Source of the DNA: Promerops cafer
Lineage: Eukaryota > Chordata > Aves > Passeriformes > Nectariniidae
NCBI GenBank assembly: GCA_013398275.1
Contig: VZSE01006253.1
Span: 1,018,507 to 1,082,506, forward strand
Direction: 5' to 3'
Length of the DNA: 64,000 bases
Made by a program: the position numbers and the translations under genes. Every line of letters begins with the position of its first letter. Positions within the stretch are counted from its first letter, which is position 1. The notes under the pieces were generated by a model that saw only the letters and a program-made list of their open reading frames with translations, had not been told where the DNA came from and did no database searches. Below are positions 51,739-64,000 of this stretch, piece after piece.

Positions 51739-54700
51739 TTATAAAAGACGACCTAACAAATAACAATTTTCTATGATGATTGTCAAAAATAAAAGATTGG
51801 TATAACTGTAATCCAAATAAAAAGATGTAGTTTGCAGTCAGCCACAGACTGAGCCTGCAGGTGGAGGTTTGATTCCTGATTTCGTGACTCATCCCTGTGT
51901 TTCCAGAAGGATTCTTTCCTAAGAAATTTACATGATACACTGGATGTGCTATGACCCATGGCAAAAGATGAAGGTACTCCAAGTTTTTGTTAATAAATCC
52001 CTTGGGATGGATTAGAGTCAAACAACACTGAATGATCAATGTTTGTACATGTTATACATGTAGGGCTTATTGTAGAATGAATTGGTTACACAGGCAAACA
52101 GTTATGCAGCTGCTTTAGCTGTTGTTATCCATAGTAGCATAACAACATGAAAACATAAAAATATCACTTAAGAAAACATATCAGAAAGGGAAGGAAAGCA
52201 GTGGAAAGATCTCACCACCCATAGGCCTTGCAATGTTGTTGCAACAAAGAATCAATACCTGCCTCACAGGATTTTTCTCTTCCCTTGTCTTTCCCAACGC
52301 CCAACTGCAGCCTGAGGTGGGGTGTGCTCATCTTCTGCACCTAGGCAGTTACTTGCAGCTTGCCCCTTAAATATTTGAGCCACCAGCATCCCAGTCTCTC
52401 TTCCAGTATGGCCTGTGGATACATTCTTCTCTCCAGACCCAGGACAGTTAGACAATAGCATCCCCTTTATCTTATCTCCTGTCTCAGTCCAAACTCCAAT
52501 TTGGGGAGTGGTGGACTTCCCTGGTCACAAATCAACAGTTGCTTCTTTGCAGTTTGCTACCGGGGGGAAAAGTCCTCCCATGATTTTAGAAATGTCTAAG
52601 CCATTAACCATTTCAGTCTCTCATAGGATGCCACTGGATTTCAGACATACCATGGGACAACAGCTGAGTCTGCATGTCAGGATGGGACCATGAGGTATCC
52701 GTACTGCATCACCTATGAAGCTCCTCTGTGCTAGGGGAGCCAGAACTGTATTTTTTAACTAATTAAGATGAAAATATCACAGTTCCATTCAAAAAATGCA
52801 AACACACTTCTTTGACTTCCAAAACCAAAATCTCATGAAAAAGAGGCAGATGAGAAGTTTTTTAAACAGACAGTAGTGAAAAAAGTTTTGTGTATTTTCT
52901 TGTTGAAAAGAAGATTAAAATTAATGTGGGTTCAATATTTTATTTATTATTTGTTTATTTATAATAATGGTCATAGAACATGGGACTGGAGTGAAGTTCC
53001 ATGTAGTATGGTGGCTTGCTCTTTTAGTCACTACATTAGATGATCCCTGTTCTTCAAATCCTCAGCCATCCTACTTAGTTTCTCTTACTCCTCTTAGAAG
53101 TGCTTTACTACACCAAATCCCATTATGCTCCCTCCAATTGGAGGAGACCCCCAGGATTGTCTACATAAATCATGAAAACTCTTGAAGCTGGTGGTACATG
53201 GGGCTAAGGTAGATAAAATTTATGCCCAGTGACCTCTAGTTCTAAACAGAAGAAGCAGGATTTCTTCTTTTCACAGCTCAAACCACTGCCAGTACAGCAG
53301 TGGAAATTGAGAATGCAATCTGGATTTTACTATCTGATGCTGCTACCTTAACCCTTTTGGCATTGCACGCCTTTCACTGAAGGATGACTACTATTCTATT
53401 TCCCTTAAAGAATGAGAAATTGAACCTTTTTTCGTGTTCTGGGAACCTTTAGTAAGTATATATGGATTTCACCACTGTGATTGTGCTGTACTGAGACAGC
53501 TGATGATACCTGCCTTCCCCTAATATGCAATGGCATTCTAGTATTATTATGGGAAACCACAATCCTGGCAGCATGGAAATGTTTGATGAGTCATCAGGGT
53601 CCAGTAATGCATTTTCCAGCTGTCTCTCTTGCTGTCTTTCTTTCTTTGTTTCTCCTGTTTTATTTTCAGCATCTAAAGAAATGGGAATGAGGCTTTCAGA
53701 GTACTGTGTATGACATGCTTTGCTTAGAAGAACTTACAGAGAGATATAAAGACTCTTAACTGACAGATGCTGCTATCCTGCCCTGGGCTGCCCTGCAGAA
53801 ATGGGGGAAATGGGATAGCACGGGGTCTGCTTTTATCCCAAACTGCAGCTGGGCAGTGGTGCTGTCCCAAAGGGAGCTTGCCAGCCTCTAAGATGTGGTC
53901 TGTTTTCAGGCAAGCATGATAACAACTGAATAATCAAAACTAACCTTGGTAACCCTTGCTTGGTAACCCATGTGCTCTGCACACACCTGCCTCTGTCCCC
54001 TTCTGTGGGACAGGGTACCACATTCCATGACAGTGAGGTAGTTGTGACTGTGATGTAACTTCTCCATATCTGAAGGTAGACAACAGCCCATGATAAAAGC
54101 TGTAGGTAGACCAAAGACCTGATTAGAGACTTCCTAAGCTGCATGACCAGACCATTGGGTGTTTAATAGCTATTGATGGATCTGCTCCTTCTGATTTAGA
54201 TTAATTGTCTGATGCTGTGGCATGGTATCTTCTGGGTATCTTTATTCTGCAGCAGTGAAATTGGTTATTTCTTGGCCCCATCTTTTTGTGCTACATTGTC
54301 AATGAGAGGACAGGAAACTGCTTCTCTTCACTTTCTAGGATGGAAGAAATCCCAGAATTGGCAACAATGGAGAACAGGGAGTGAGAGACCTAGGAAACTG
54401 CTGCTGCATCCATACCAGATCAAGTGGTCCTCACATCAAATTGCATTTTAAACATTCCTTATTTCTGAATGCTTCGAGGAAAGTTGAACGTAATCTCAAT
54501 AGCACAAGATTGGAGACAAGTTTGAGTTTCAAGATAACTGTCTATGAAATAGTGCCTTACAGGACTGTGCTGCATTACTAATGGACAATAAGATATTCCA
54601 GGATATTTATGAGACCAAGTCCATTCATGAGATATTCCATAAATATCGTGTTTCCCTCTGACTGAAGGGGACTTTCTCTAATCAAAATAGCTTCCAGTCT

Positions 54701-55115
54701 TAACAGAAGCTGGGGTTGAGGAGCTGGGGAAAGCCACATATGAACAAGAACTAAACACAAAAGGAATAATTAAACACGTACAACCCCAGTCACTAAGATG
54801 AGAAGCTCTGGTGTCAGCACAAGTGTTCTAGAGTGCTCTAGCATGGTGTACAGGGAGGGTCCCAAGCCAGGCAGACCTCACAGGGAGCCAAGAGCTGCCA
54901 GGAGGCTGTAGCTGGCACAGCAGTGACCAATGGCACCTGGACAGGGCCAGAATCAATGGTGTCCAAGGCTCCTGCTTCTACAAAAGAAGCTACTGGGGAG
55001 CAGAGGTAACCTGGAGCACTGCCAGCAGGATGGGCAAACAGGCCATGGCAGTCCATGAAGGAAGGACACCATAGCCATGACAGCTCAACCAGGGAGCCAT
55101 GGCATCCACTCAGCA

Positions 55116-55181
55116 GAAATGGTTGGATTTTATGATCTCAGGAGTCTTTTCCACTCTAAAGGATGCTAAGATTCTGTAATT
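55116..55181 (+). mobile_element. CR1 LINE terminal fragment
   Basis: A short, diverged CR1 3' end. ATGGTTGGATTTTATGATCT is followed by AGGAGTCTTTTCCACTCTAA and GATGCTAAGATTCTGTAAT. The landmarks match the GGTTGG...GATGATCTT...AGGTCTTTTCCAACC...ATTCTATGATTCTGT order of one CR1 lineage. Upstream sequence is not recognisable as CR1, so the element is either severely truncated or diverged beyond recognition. Confidence 0.7.
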
Positions 55182-56368
55182 TACTCCTTTCACAGTCTAA
55201 AAAAAAGAAAGTTTTGATGAGTTTTACATCTTGTACATTCAATTTACCTAGTACTATTTTTTCTAAAGGCAATTTCATGAAGAAATAGAAATTATTGTTA
55301 AATGCTTTCAATTTGCAATAATCACTGAGCTTACTGAGCCCCAACAATAGAATTTGCAAATCAGCCTGTATCTTACACAGTGGTGAGCTTGGGTGTGGGA
55401 GGAAAAATAACACCTGGTTATTTATATTTAACAAATTTTCTGCTTTTTCACCAATCTACAAAAGATTTTAAAATGCTGGTCCATGGAGACATCATGTGGA
55501 AGATGGTAGATGAAGGAGGGGAAAAGAAAAGCTGTCTGGATGTTTGATGACACAGATGAGTCAAATCCTAAACTCAAGGCCAAGCTTCAGAATCAAGATT
55601 ATAACTGAGTTTATTATAATTACCAAACTTATTTTCTGTTGGTTTTTGTTTATTGGGTTTTTTTAACCTCTTTCCTTCCATATCTTTATATACTTCTTTG
55701 GTATTTAAGGACTAGCTTCTGATAAAAAGACCAGACAGGCTAGTGGCAAAGGTTCTAGACTAGTGCAGAAGCTTTCTTTTCTTTTCTTTTCTTTTCTTTT
55801 CTTTTCTTTTCTTTCCTTTCCTTTCCTTTCCTTTCCTGGACATTTCCTGGACATTTCCTTTCCTGGAAATTTCCTTGAACTTTAATTTCATGTACACCCA
55901 TGAGTTATTTTCTATTTACCTAACCAGATCATGTTTCTGGCTGCTAATTACTGAATTTAGTAAAATACTTAATTCTTCTTTCTGAAAGATAAATTATATT
56001 TCTGAGTCAGGGAAAGTAAAAGTATTTGAGCAGTGGAATGGGACCTGCTATTTTTAAAATACTAGATTCAAATCCACTTGAAGATACCTCAAAACCAATT
56101 CTTGTACATTCCACTGCGATATCACTCTAGACAATAGGTGGGTTATATTTATGTATATGTATAGACATCTTAATTTTCTTGACAGAAAATGATTTGGCTT
56201 CCACTATTTATTAACCCCCTGCTCATTTTGAAGACAGTAATTTCTGTGTGAGCACAGTTAACATAACTGCTTTTGAAAATACCACTGTGAGTATTAGCTT
56301 TGTTATTCAGGGAACAGTAATTTTAGATACAAGCTCCTTAGATTCTCTGACTTTAGTTAAGTTTGGAT
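55182..56368. other. Unique spacer with a pyrimidine repeat
   Basis: No gene is supported. The main content is the TTTTC/TTTCC microsatellite at 55773-55836. The rest is AT-rich unique sequence. Confidence 0.55.
55773..55836. repeat. TTTTC to TTTCC pyrimidine microsatellite
   Basis: About eight TTTTC units pass into about five TTTCC units. A tandem 11-bp unit, TTTCCTGGACA, follows twice (55832-55853) and a diverged TTTCCTGGAAA copy comes after it. The strand is pure pyrimidine for about 64 bases, so triplex (H-DNA) formation is possible in principle. Confidence 0.93.
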
Positions 56369-56815
56369 GTCCAAAGAATGGCAGCAAAGCTGGTGAAGGG
56401 TAGAACAAGTCATACGGGAAGCAGGTGAGGGAGCTGAAATTGTTTAGTCTTGAGAAAAGGAAGCTCAGGGGTGACCTTATCTCTCTCTAGAAATGCCTGA
56501 AAGGAGGGTGTAGCCAGGTCGGGGTCGGGGTTGACCTCTTCTGCCAAGTAACAAGCAGTAGTACAAAAGTAAATTGTCTCAAGTTGCTCCAGGGGAGGTT
56601 CAGGTTGGAAAAATTTGTTCACTGAAAGAGTAGTTAAACATTGGAATGGTCTGCATGGGGAAGTGGTTTAGTGGCCATCCCCGGAGGTATTCAAAAGACG
56701 TGTAGATGTGGCATTTAAGGATGTTGGTTTTGTGGTGGACTTGGCAGGTCTGGTTTAAAGGCTTAATAACCTTAGAGGTTTTTCCAAATACCCTAAAATA
56801 TTCTGTGATTCTATA
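56369..56815 (+). mobile_element. CR1 LINE 3' end, plus strand
   Basis: It starts at the ORF2 C-terminal motif CAAAGAATGGCAGCAAAGCT and passes AGGGAGCTGAAATTGTTTAG, GAGAAAAGGAAGCTCAGGGG and TGACCTTATCTCTCTCTAG. It then enters the tail with GTCTCAAGTTGCTCCAGGGG, CATTGGAATGGTCTGCATGG and GTGGTGGACTTGGCAGGTCT. The end is AGAGGTTTTTCCAAATACCC and ATTCTGTGATTCTATAA. Frame breaks, including the in-frame TAG after the CTCTCTC stretch, show it is not coding. Confidence 0.93.
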
Positions 56816-59800
56816 ATACACGTCTGGTTATCTTTTAATTCAAATTAGAAATCTAAACTACCTAAACTCAATTTTCTTTGCTTTTCTGCATACTTTTTCT
56901 GCCTCCTGAAGGACAGAGTACAGCATTCCAAGATCCATGTAGTATCAGTTCATCACTTAAAATTGTTTTCATCACATTGGCTTATTGCAAAAATCTGACT
57001 AGTTTAATAGAATGAATTTTAATTTTAATTTTAATGAGCTCGCCTCAATTTGACATAGACATGTCTGGGGACAACATTTCTGCATGTACATTTTTCATAA
57101 AATCATAAAGAAATGTGGGGTTTGTTTAGCCATCTGCTAAAATTTCTTTAATTTTAATTGTACAAGCTGTTTTGCATTAAAATCATAAAGGATAGGAAAA
57201 AATAATGAAGACATCCAAAAGCTCTGTTAACATATGCACACTAAACTTCACCTCGTGCTAATGGTCACAACTTTGTTATTATGCATGCAAATAGGATTCA
57301 ATCAGGGCATAATGAGGTATTTTTTTGATCAGTTACTTCTTTGTCATAGTTCATTGTTTTGATCTGTTGCACAGTGTCATGCACAATGAATTAAACTTCA
57401 CGGCAAGAAAAGCCAGTGTAGGCCAAATTAGTGTTGTCCTCTCTTCACAGACACATTTTTCAGCTGATAAAACCAGTCACATTAAAAGAAGGAAAATTAT
57501 ACAACAAAAATGAAGGAAGAAATTCCCTCTTCCTTTCTACTTATCACAAATTTTTCTTCAATAGAGAAAATTGATTAGATGCTAAGATATATTGGTTTTG
57601 CATTGTCATCAAAACAATTGGAAGGTTTACCTTCAGAGCCTGCCAGTGCCCATTTTTACACTCTATAACCTCTCCTTCATTAGGCCATGAATGAAAAGGT
57701 TCATTACTTCCAAGTTCTCAGGTTAGAAACTCAGAAATTTCTCCCATGTGATGCTTAACATGTTTGAGAAGAATGGTTGAAGCATCTGCACAGGTGCTTC
57801 ATTACTGAGTTTCAAGTTCTTCCTTATTTTGTTCTTTGTTGTGTAACCTACAAAACACCTCCAAACAGGACAAGAATTGGTCCTCAGGTGCACCAAGCCT
57901 TACAATTTATGACAGTGGTCTTGTTGTAATTTCCTTTTCCTGAGTACCTGCTCTTATCTCCATTTCTTATCTAGTCCAATCTTTGTTTGCCCATATGTTT
58001 GGAAGGGGATTTTTTTGAGTTTGCACAGCACTTGAAAATGTATTTTGTAGCTATGACTGAATGAGAGTCATCTAAACAAGCACTGCTGTGGAGACATCTG
58101 CATCCAAGGAAGTCACTTGGGTTACACTTGCATTTCCTACAAATAAAATCCCTTGGGGTTTATAAGCCAAGAATGTATGTTTTGTAATCAATAAAAGTTG
58201 CAATTAGCTATGGTATTACACAGTGCAGACACTCACTTGAAATGAACTCTGAATTTTAGGGTCAAGCAGTGCAGTTGATCTATCACAGAAGGTCCCCCTT
58301 ATCATTGTCTTTCTTACCCTGGATTTCTATAGGTGTTACTACCCTTTAGTATGCACCAGATTCAACTCTGTGATGGAATTCTAATGTACAGGCTGAGTCA
58401 GAGCACCTAAAGTGACAAGTTGCCCTGGATATACCCTGCAATATCTTTTTTCTGTATTCTACCTACTTAGACTAAGTAGTAACAATATTTAGCAAAGCCT
58501 TGGTTTTAAGCTGTTGTCTACCATGGCAACATTTTAGTTATCTTAAAAATTCTCTGTGCCAGACTATTTTCTTTTTAAAGCTACATTTTTTCATATAATT
58601 AAAGTAAAAGAATAAAATTACCTAAACCTCTAAGCTTTTCCTATAGAAGACTGGAGTTATCACATAAGGGTCTGAGACCCCTAGTGGGATTGAGTGTAAG
58701 ACACATTAAGAAAGTTCAGAGTTTTACTGTCTGGAGGAACCATTTCTGATAATCATTAGAAGGTGAAGGAAGAGAATCCACCTCTCCTAACTTCAGAGAC
58801 TAAAATGAGTTAGGATTGTGAGTGCTTTCATGTCTTTCTGAATTCATCAAGACATTGTTTATCCAGGAAATAGGAAATTCATTAGGATAGCTGAGATCTT
58901 AATGACTGATGAGACCTCTAAAAATGCATAACATCTTCCACTGACTAAGAGATGAGGTCCTGAATTAGACAATTCTGTTCAGCACCTGAACTGGGGCAGC
59001 ATAAATCTTGTCAAAGATACAAGCATCATAAATACTCTAAAATTATTTAATCTTTAATTCAGCAAATTCAGACCTGACATATGGAGTTGCAAGTATTTCC
59101 CTTTAGAAAGTACACTTATTTCTAGAATGTTAAGTACCACGTTTTACAGAAGGATCCCCCTTCATGCTCCCTGATTACGTTAATTTATAATTATAATAAT
59201 GCAATTTTCCTATTAACAGTTCTTTTGATAATAACATCCGTACCAGATGATGCTTTATCTTCTTCCTCCTTTGTGGAGCTTCCCTTTATGCTCTAGCATG
59301 TTCTATAGATTGCAGATACATTCTTCTGTAGCCTGAATATTAAGTATAAAAGCCTGAAAAACTGTTCTTCTCACTGGAATTAACATCCATCCCACAAAAA
59401 ATTCTTTCCAGTTCAGTCAAACTGATACTTCTGAAACACATTATGTTTCCCTTTTAAGGCTCTTCTGCAAGGTTCTCTCCTGGTTACTCAGCATCACAGT
59501 AAGGCTGATACATTTCATACACAAAATGAGGTGCCAGGGTGTCTTTCTACTGTGAGGTTTATTTGCTCCTGGAATGCTGTTCTTTCAATTTTGTTTAAAC
59601 CAAACCTAGGCTGCAGTAATAATTTCTGCCTCAAAAGGAAACAAGTGAGATCTTCCAGAAGCACTTCTCAAAACAGAAACAACTTAATCCTTGGGTTTTT
59701 TACCCTTTTCTCATCATTCCCACTGGGACAGAGGGGAAGAACCTATCTACAAGGTATCCAAATATAGACTATATGTTGATTTTCGGTGTAAATATTTTAC

Positions 59801-62379
59801 CATGATGAAGGAAGTAGCTGCCTCTACTATTCAGAAAGCCAGGAGTCCTTATGTTGCATCCTATCTTGCCAGTAACTTTTAAGGGAGTTATTTCATCATC
59901 AAATACACGTGCTTCAACACTTTTCCCCCCTCTCATGTTATTTTTCTGGGCTTCCTGACTGCTAGTGTAATACAAATAAAGTTATGTGACCAGACTGTAA
60001 GTGTCTTCATTTCAATACAGGTAATTCAGAAATGTTGCACTTTATTCCAAATGCAATTGTGGGGACGTAAACTCCTCATGCAATCAAACATTCAAGAGTT
60101 GGCTTCATCCTCTGGAGGAGTTTGAAGCTGTTGTTTTGTTTCTCATTAGCAGTAGACAGATTACATTTATTTTAGAAGCTGGATTTCTGCCATTCCATTA
60201 CTCTACATCTCTCTCTGGATCTGGCTCCAGAAATCTTTGTAAGGTCCAAGTACCTGCTGTTGTGTTTATAGACACTAACAGAATTTGGAGTATACACAGT
60301 GATAAACACCAGGTGAAAATTAAACCAAATCTCATGTCCTGAGGGATTCTTCCTTATAAAATGTAATATCTCTCTAGCTAAATTAACCAGATAAAGCACA
60401 TTCCTTCAGCTCGATTTCATTTCAGAGAGGAATTGTGAAAAGATTGGTTTGCTAGCATTTGGATATCAAGCCAGCTTGGAACTGTAATGAACAAAAAGTA
60501 AAGCAGCCTAGCTGAGAAAAGTCACCAGACTGCAGAGCTGGGGCTTTAGATGAATAGCACATGAATTTGGAAAGTTAACAGTCTTCCCTGCTTGCTGGAA
60601 TCAGGTTAGAAAGTTGTTACTGCAACTTGCATTGCCAACTACTGGCATGTTGCACCCTGGAAAGCACGTCTTCCCGTTTCATAGAGCCTGCCGTGAGAAT
60701 TCCCTGTTCCTTCACTACTATTAAGCAATATTCTGTTGCTCTCAGTCATGGCAAAGTGATTTCTAGGAGAAAAGGAAGGAAAATCTGTAATTACATATGT
60801 CCACTGTGTAATTTCACAGTATTTTTCCATAACTAAATAAAATCGCTAAAGACCAAGTGATAAATCATATGGAATCATATGCTTAGAAATGTCTGGTGCC
60901 ATTGAAACCCTAGAAACATGATGTCACCTCATTTTGCCCAATCTCTTTTTTTTTTTTTTTAATCTCTCAATGGAGATTTTCATGGAGGTATAACAGTCAG
61001 GGTATCCAAATTAAGTGTTCATTTGGGTCTTTTATTTTGAAATTACTGCCTTGGCTTGCCTTTATTATTTGAAGTTATCATGTATTGCAGTAAAAAGTGA
61101 CTTTTCAGACTCCCTCTCAACAAAAAACCCCTTCAGTTCGGTTGACATGAAATATTTCAAAACAGAAGGAAAATAGTCTTGTTTTTTTTTTTTTTTCCCT
61201 TGGAGAACTTTCAAAATGTTCCAGTTCAGAAGAAAGTCAAGTATCAAAATCCTAAAATTTTTTGGGAAGTACAACAGGTATTGTCTGAAATTGCTGTGCT
61301 ACTACTCAGAACCACATTCCCTCAGCCAGCACAGGCTCAGCACCTAGAACTAGCCTCTGGGTCGAAGACATCTGGCATTAGCTATGCCATTGATTTCCTT
61401 GGTAAGTGAGACTAGTCATTTGCTCTCTCTCTATTTCACTGTCCTTATCTACAGAAAGGGAAAAAATGACACTGACCTTCTTTGTTAAGTGTTTTGAAAT
61501 ATGTTGAGGAGAAGGGCATGGCATTCATCTGCTCTCAGCCTCTCCAGAGATTTTGCAGCATGAATGGAATGCGTTTAAAGGGCCTCAGTCAGGAGCAAGG
61601 TTCGCCAAAGCAGAGCAAGCTGTCTGGAAAACAGAAACTAAAGGGAATAATAAGAGCACATAAAAAAAGAAGTGGATGATCCCAAGTAGAAAAGACTTCA
61701 AGATGTCCACAGATATTTTAAAAGTTTCATGGAGGGTTTTCAAAGGCCTCCTAGGAAATATACTTACATTTAGAAAGGTGAATATTGTAAGAATAGTGAA
61801 AGGGAAAAGCCAAGTATCTGAACAACCTATACGAGGATAAGGCTGTTACAGCCTGGAACTCTTTATCTGGAGTTCAGGGTGAAAGGCTTTGACCCAAATG
61901 ACACCTGGTCCTTTTTGCTAAATAGGAAGCTGTTAGTCTCTTCTAACTCTGCATTTCATACAGGCTGTGCTAGCTGAGGGGCTTTGTATCAAACTTTTTA
62001 CAAAGACCCTCAAATTGTCCTGCATGCTAAAGGTTTCTCCTCGCCCAGGTGAGAACACTAATGGGTATCTGAAAATTCCTAATGATAAAAGAAATAGCCA
62101 TAATAGCAATCCCAGTAGCAGTAATAAGACCTTGAGCCCAATGAGAGGCAAATTAAACATTAAGAATGAAGTATGATTTTCAGGACATAAAAAAATGAGT
62201 TCACAGCAGATATACTCCCTATACCTCTGTCTATCTATAGATATGCATTAAGTATCTCCTTCTGTAGAAAAAGTAACTACCCTGGCACCCTGAAGCAATA
62301 AAGAGGGTTTATTGCTGGTTCTTGTAGTACAAGAACTAGGAAGGTCCCAGAAAAATTGTTAGAAAACACGCTAAAAACA
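56816..62379. other. Unique non-coding block
   Basis: No gene is supported. An enhancer-like segment lies at about 57010-57330. T runs of 15 occur at 60946-60960 and 61182-61196. 61800-61960 has a weak CR1-like ring (CTGGAACTC, GTCTCTTCTAACTCTGCA), but the match is too poor to call. Confidence 0.5.
57281..57292 (+). promoter_or_regulatory. POU octamer motif
   Basis: ATGCATGCAAAT contains the exact octamer ATGCAAAT at 57285-57292, a known binding sequence for POU-domain factors. An eight-base match occurs by chance at a useful rate in 64 kb. It gains interest only from its AT-rich, TAAT-bearing surroundings. Confidence 0.3.
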
Positions 62380-62520
62380 AATCAGAACTCCCTTCCTCAC
62401 TCCACCAATCACAAAATTAAATGCAAAACTCATTGCCACAGGATGCTGTGGAGATAAGAGGTAATAAATAGACTTTAAAAAGTACAAGGATCTTCCTGAA
62501 GTCCAACAGGGACAATTAAA
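62380..62520 (+). mobile_element. Probable old CR1-like LINE fragment
   Basis: The stretch from about 62386 (ACTCCCTTCCTCACTCCACC) through AATTAAATGCAAAACTCATT, GCCACAGGATGCTGTGGAGA and AATAGACTTTAAAAAGTACA follows the order of an older CR1-like tail. That tail has the typical phrase 'aactcattgccacaggatg-tgtgga' followed by a 'ttcaaaaagg' segment. It is diverged more than the other copies and lacks a visible terminal repeat. The call rests on remembered family sequence. Confidence 0.5.
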
Positions 62521-64000
62521 TAGGATGGTCCAGAAGTACGCCTCAGCTCAGAGAGTCAGCAAATCTCCAAAAATTTCATTATCCATTTTAAATTAATTTC
62601 TTAATAATCTATTACTGTCTGATCCATATTAGGCTATTTGCATGTTGAATCTGATGCGGTACCTGAGCTGTCACCCAAACTTAAAGTGAATATAAGTTTG
62701 GGCTATTTCTTATTTTAGACCTCATGAAGCAGTATGATCAACAACAAAAGAGAAAACCAGACTTGAAAAGGACCCAGGAGTTGCTCACGGTAGACACTGG
62801 CACAGTATGTTATGTTGTGCAGTACCTATGAATAGCATCTTATTTTTATAGTCACAGTAAGGAGCAGTATGTGTCACCTCTGGTATTTAATGAACCCAGA
62901 ATTCCAGGAAATGGAAGTAAAAAGGTAGACCTTATAAATGTATCTTTAAAGATGGCTCAGGCAATTAATCTTTTCTATTAGGGAAATCACCTTTTCTTAG
63001 CTTTTCGGTTCACTAACAATATATCCACAATATTATGCTACATAACATGTCTTAAATAGTGGCATATCCTCACATAGGTAGAGGGACCTGACATTTAATC
63101 TTTGGGGAAAGAAAGTAATTCTGAGAAGGGACAATTGGTTTTGCCTGTAGTTTAGGAAAACAAGGAAGAGTTCTTCTGGTGTGCAAACTCTACGGATGAG
63201 GAAAGTTATGGATCCCTTTTTTTATTTTTTTTTCTTGGTAGGGGGATGGTTCTGTACTATTTTATGGTACTCCTGCTTGATAGAAACTCCGCTTAAATTT
63301 CAGTACGCTCTTGCCTTCCTTTTGTCCCTTCCTTGCACATCTTTCTTACACCACCTGTGGGCCTTAGGGGAGATTTGGTGACAGTAATGTCCCTTCATTT
63401 GAAGCCAGGGCTCATGAGCCTAGCTTACTCAAGTCTTAGCATCAACTGCAAGCTGACCCAGGTGCTAGAGTGATCCAGTACCCAGCCACCTGCTCCTGGG
63501 TGTGTGCCAGCCATTGTACACATGGCTGTACTGTGCATTTGAATGGGTTTCCTTGCTTCATTTTTCTCTTTGAGCAATTTGACAGTGTTTGCATGCAACT
63601 ACAGACACATGGACGACAATCTGGCCCTAGTTTTGAAGACTAATTGGGTTTGAATATTTGAAACCCATGGAGGTCTATAAAGAACAGGGAAGAGTTTTTG
63701 GTCAGTTGGGTTGTTTTTCTGCCTGCTCCTTTAGGAAGAGGTGTCTTTGCCTTCATCAGGCAGAGGGAATTTCACACCAATATGTGTTAGGCTTTAGTGT
63801 GCTGTAGGATAGGCATTAGTCCTTCTGTTAGTCCAATTCACTCCCTCAAATGACACAGTTTGCTCATTTTCATGCTCACCCCCACTCACCTTCAGTCCTG
63901 AAGGAGACAAGATATGCAATAAAATAAACCAGCTTTAATAAGCAAGAGTCATGGTCAGATTGTTACCTGCAAAACTGCAAATGTTACAATCAATAGAATG
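62521..64000. other. Unique non-coding DNA to the window end
   Basis: No gene is recognised. The longest frame is 66 codons (63181-63381) and has no known similarity. An AATAAA hexamer occurs at about 63919-63924, without other evidence of a transcript end. Confidence 0.5.

Larger units (their letters stand above)
49360..55115. other. Unique non-coding block
   Basis: No gene is supported. Candidate enhancer-like segments lie at about 50480-50670 and 51640-52060. A poly-A tract flanked by inverted arms is listed separately. GC-richer patches at 53780-53900 and 54830-55110 contain nothing I recognise. The second leads directly into a CR1 tail and may be an unrecognised repeat. Frames of 119 and 136 codons on the minus strand (49666-50025, 51629-52039) match no protein I know. 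Confidence 0.5.

Noticed and set aside
51629..52039. 136-codon open frame on the minus strand
   Set aside because: It overlaps an AT-rich, enhancer-like segment and an A-rich run. Composition explains the F/L/N-rich product.
61800..61960. Weak CR1-like fragment
   Set aside because: Only short phrases (CTGGAACTC, GTCTCTTCTAACTCTGCA) fit a CR1 tail and their order is not convincing.
1..64000. CRISPR arrays, tRNA or rRNA genes, bacterial operons
   Set aside because: No spaced direct repeats of array type, no cloverleaf-like sequence with A and B boxes that I could identify, and no rRNA-like blocks. The DNA is avian nuclear in character.

Overview
The window looks like non-coding bird DNA, most likely from a songbird. 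It is AT-rich, its reading frames are short and cut by stops throughout, and its recognisable repeats are avian. These are nine fragments of the chicken-repeat-1 (CR1) LINE family, plus one stretch resembling a long terminal repeat of an endogenous retrovirus that I associate with songbird genomes. A single N at 41552, just past an AATAT microsatellite, suggests a draft or gap-polished assembly. I found no intact protein-coding gene, tRNA, rRNA, CRISPR array or bacterial-type operon. The longest open frames lie mostly in or antisense to CR1 copies or across simple repeats; a few in unique DNA look like chance.

Layout. 1-3469 is unique AT-rich DNA, followed by an internally deleted minus-strand CR1 tail (3470-3605). 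3606-9094 is unique and holds a 24-bp dyad at 4682-4705. An LTR-like remnant covers about 9095-9380. 9381-17033 is unique, with a GT-rich imperfect repeat near its end, and runs into a minus-strand CR1 (17034-17255). Plus-strand CR1 copies lie at 17960-18917, 29400-29774, 37862-39166 (the longest, carrying broken reverse transcriptase), 49090-49359, 55116-55181 (tail only) and 56369-56815. A probably older CR1-like piece lies near 62380-62520. Microsatellites include a CA/TA cluster (22121-22178), TTTG (40427-40481), AATAT (41487-41546) and TTTTC/TTTCC (55773-55836).

Between the repeats are long stretches that could be intron or gene desert; the sequence alone cannot decide. Several of them carry TAAT cores, dyads and a POU octamer, which is the texture of vertebrate conserved non-coding enhancers. 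This is inference from composition and needs a cross-species alignment. The most distinctive unexplained structures are an imperfect hairpin of about 66 bp at 43705-43770, the dyads at 4682-4705 and 20045-20063, a perfect NFI-type palindrome at 30771-30785, and inverted arms around a poly-A tract at 51072-51178. I did not find a convincing new multi-gene system.
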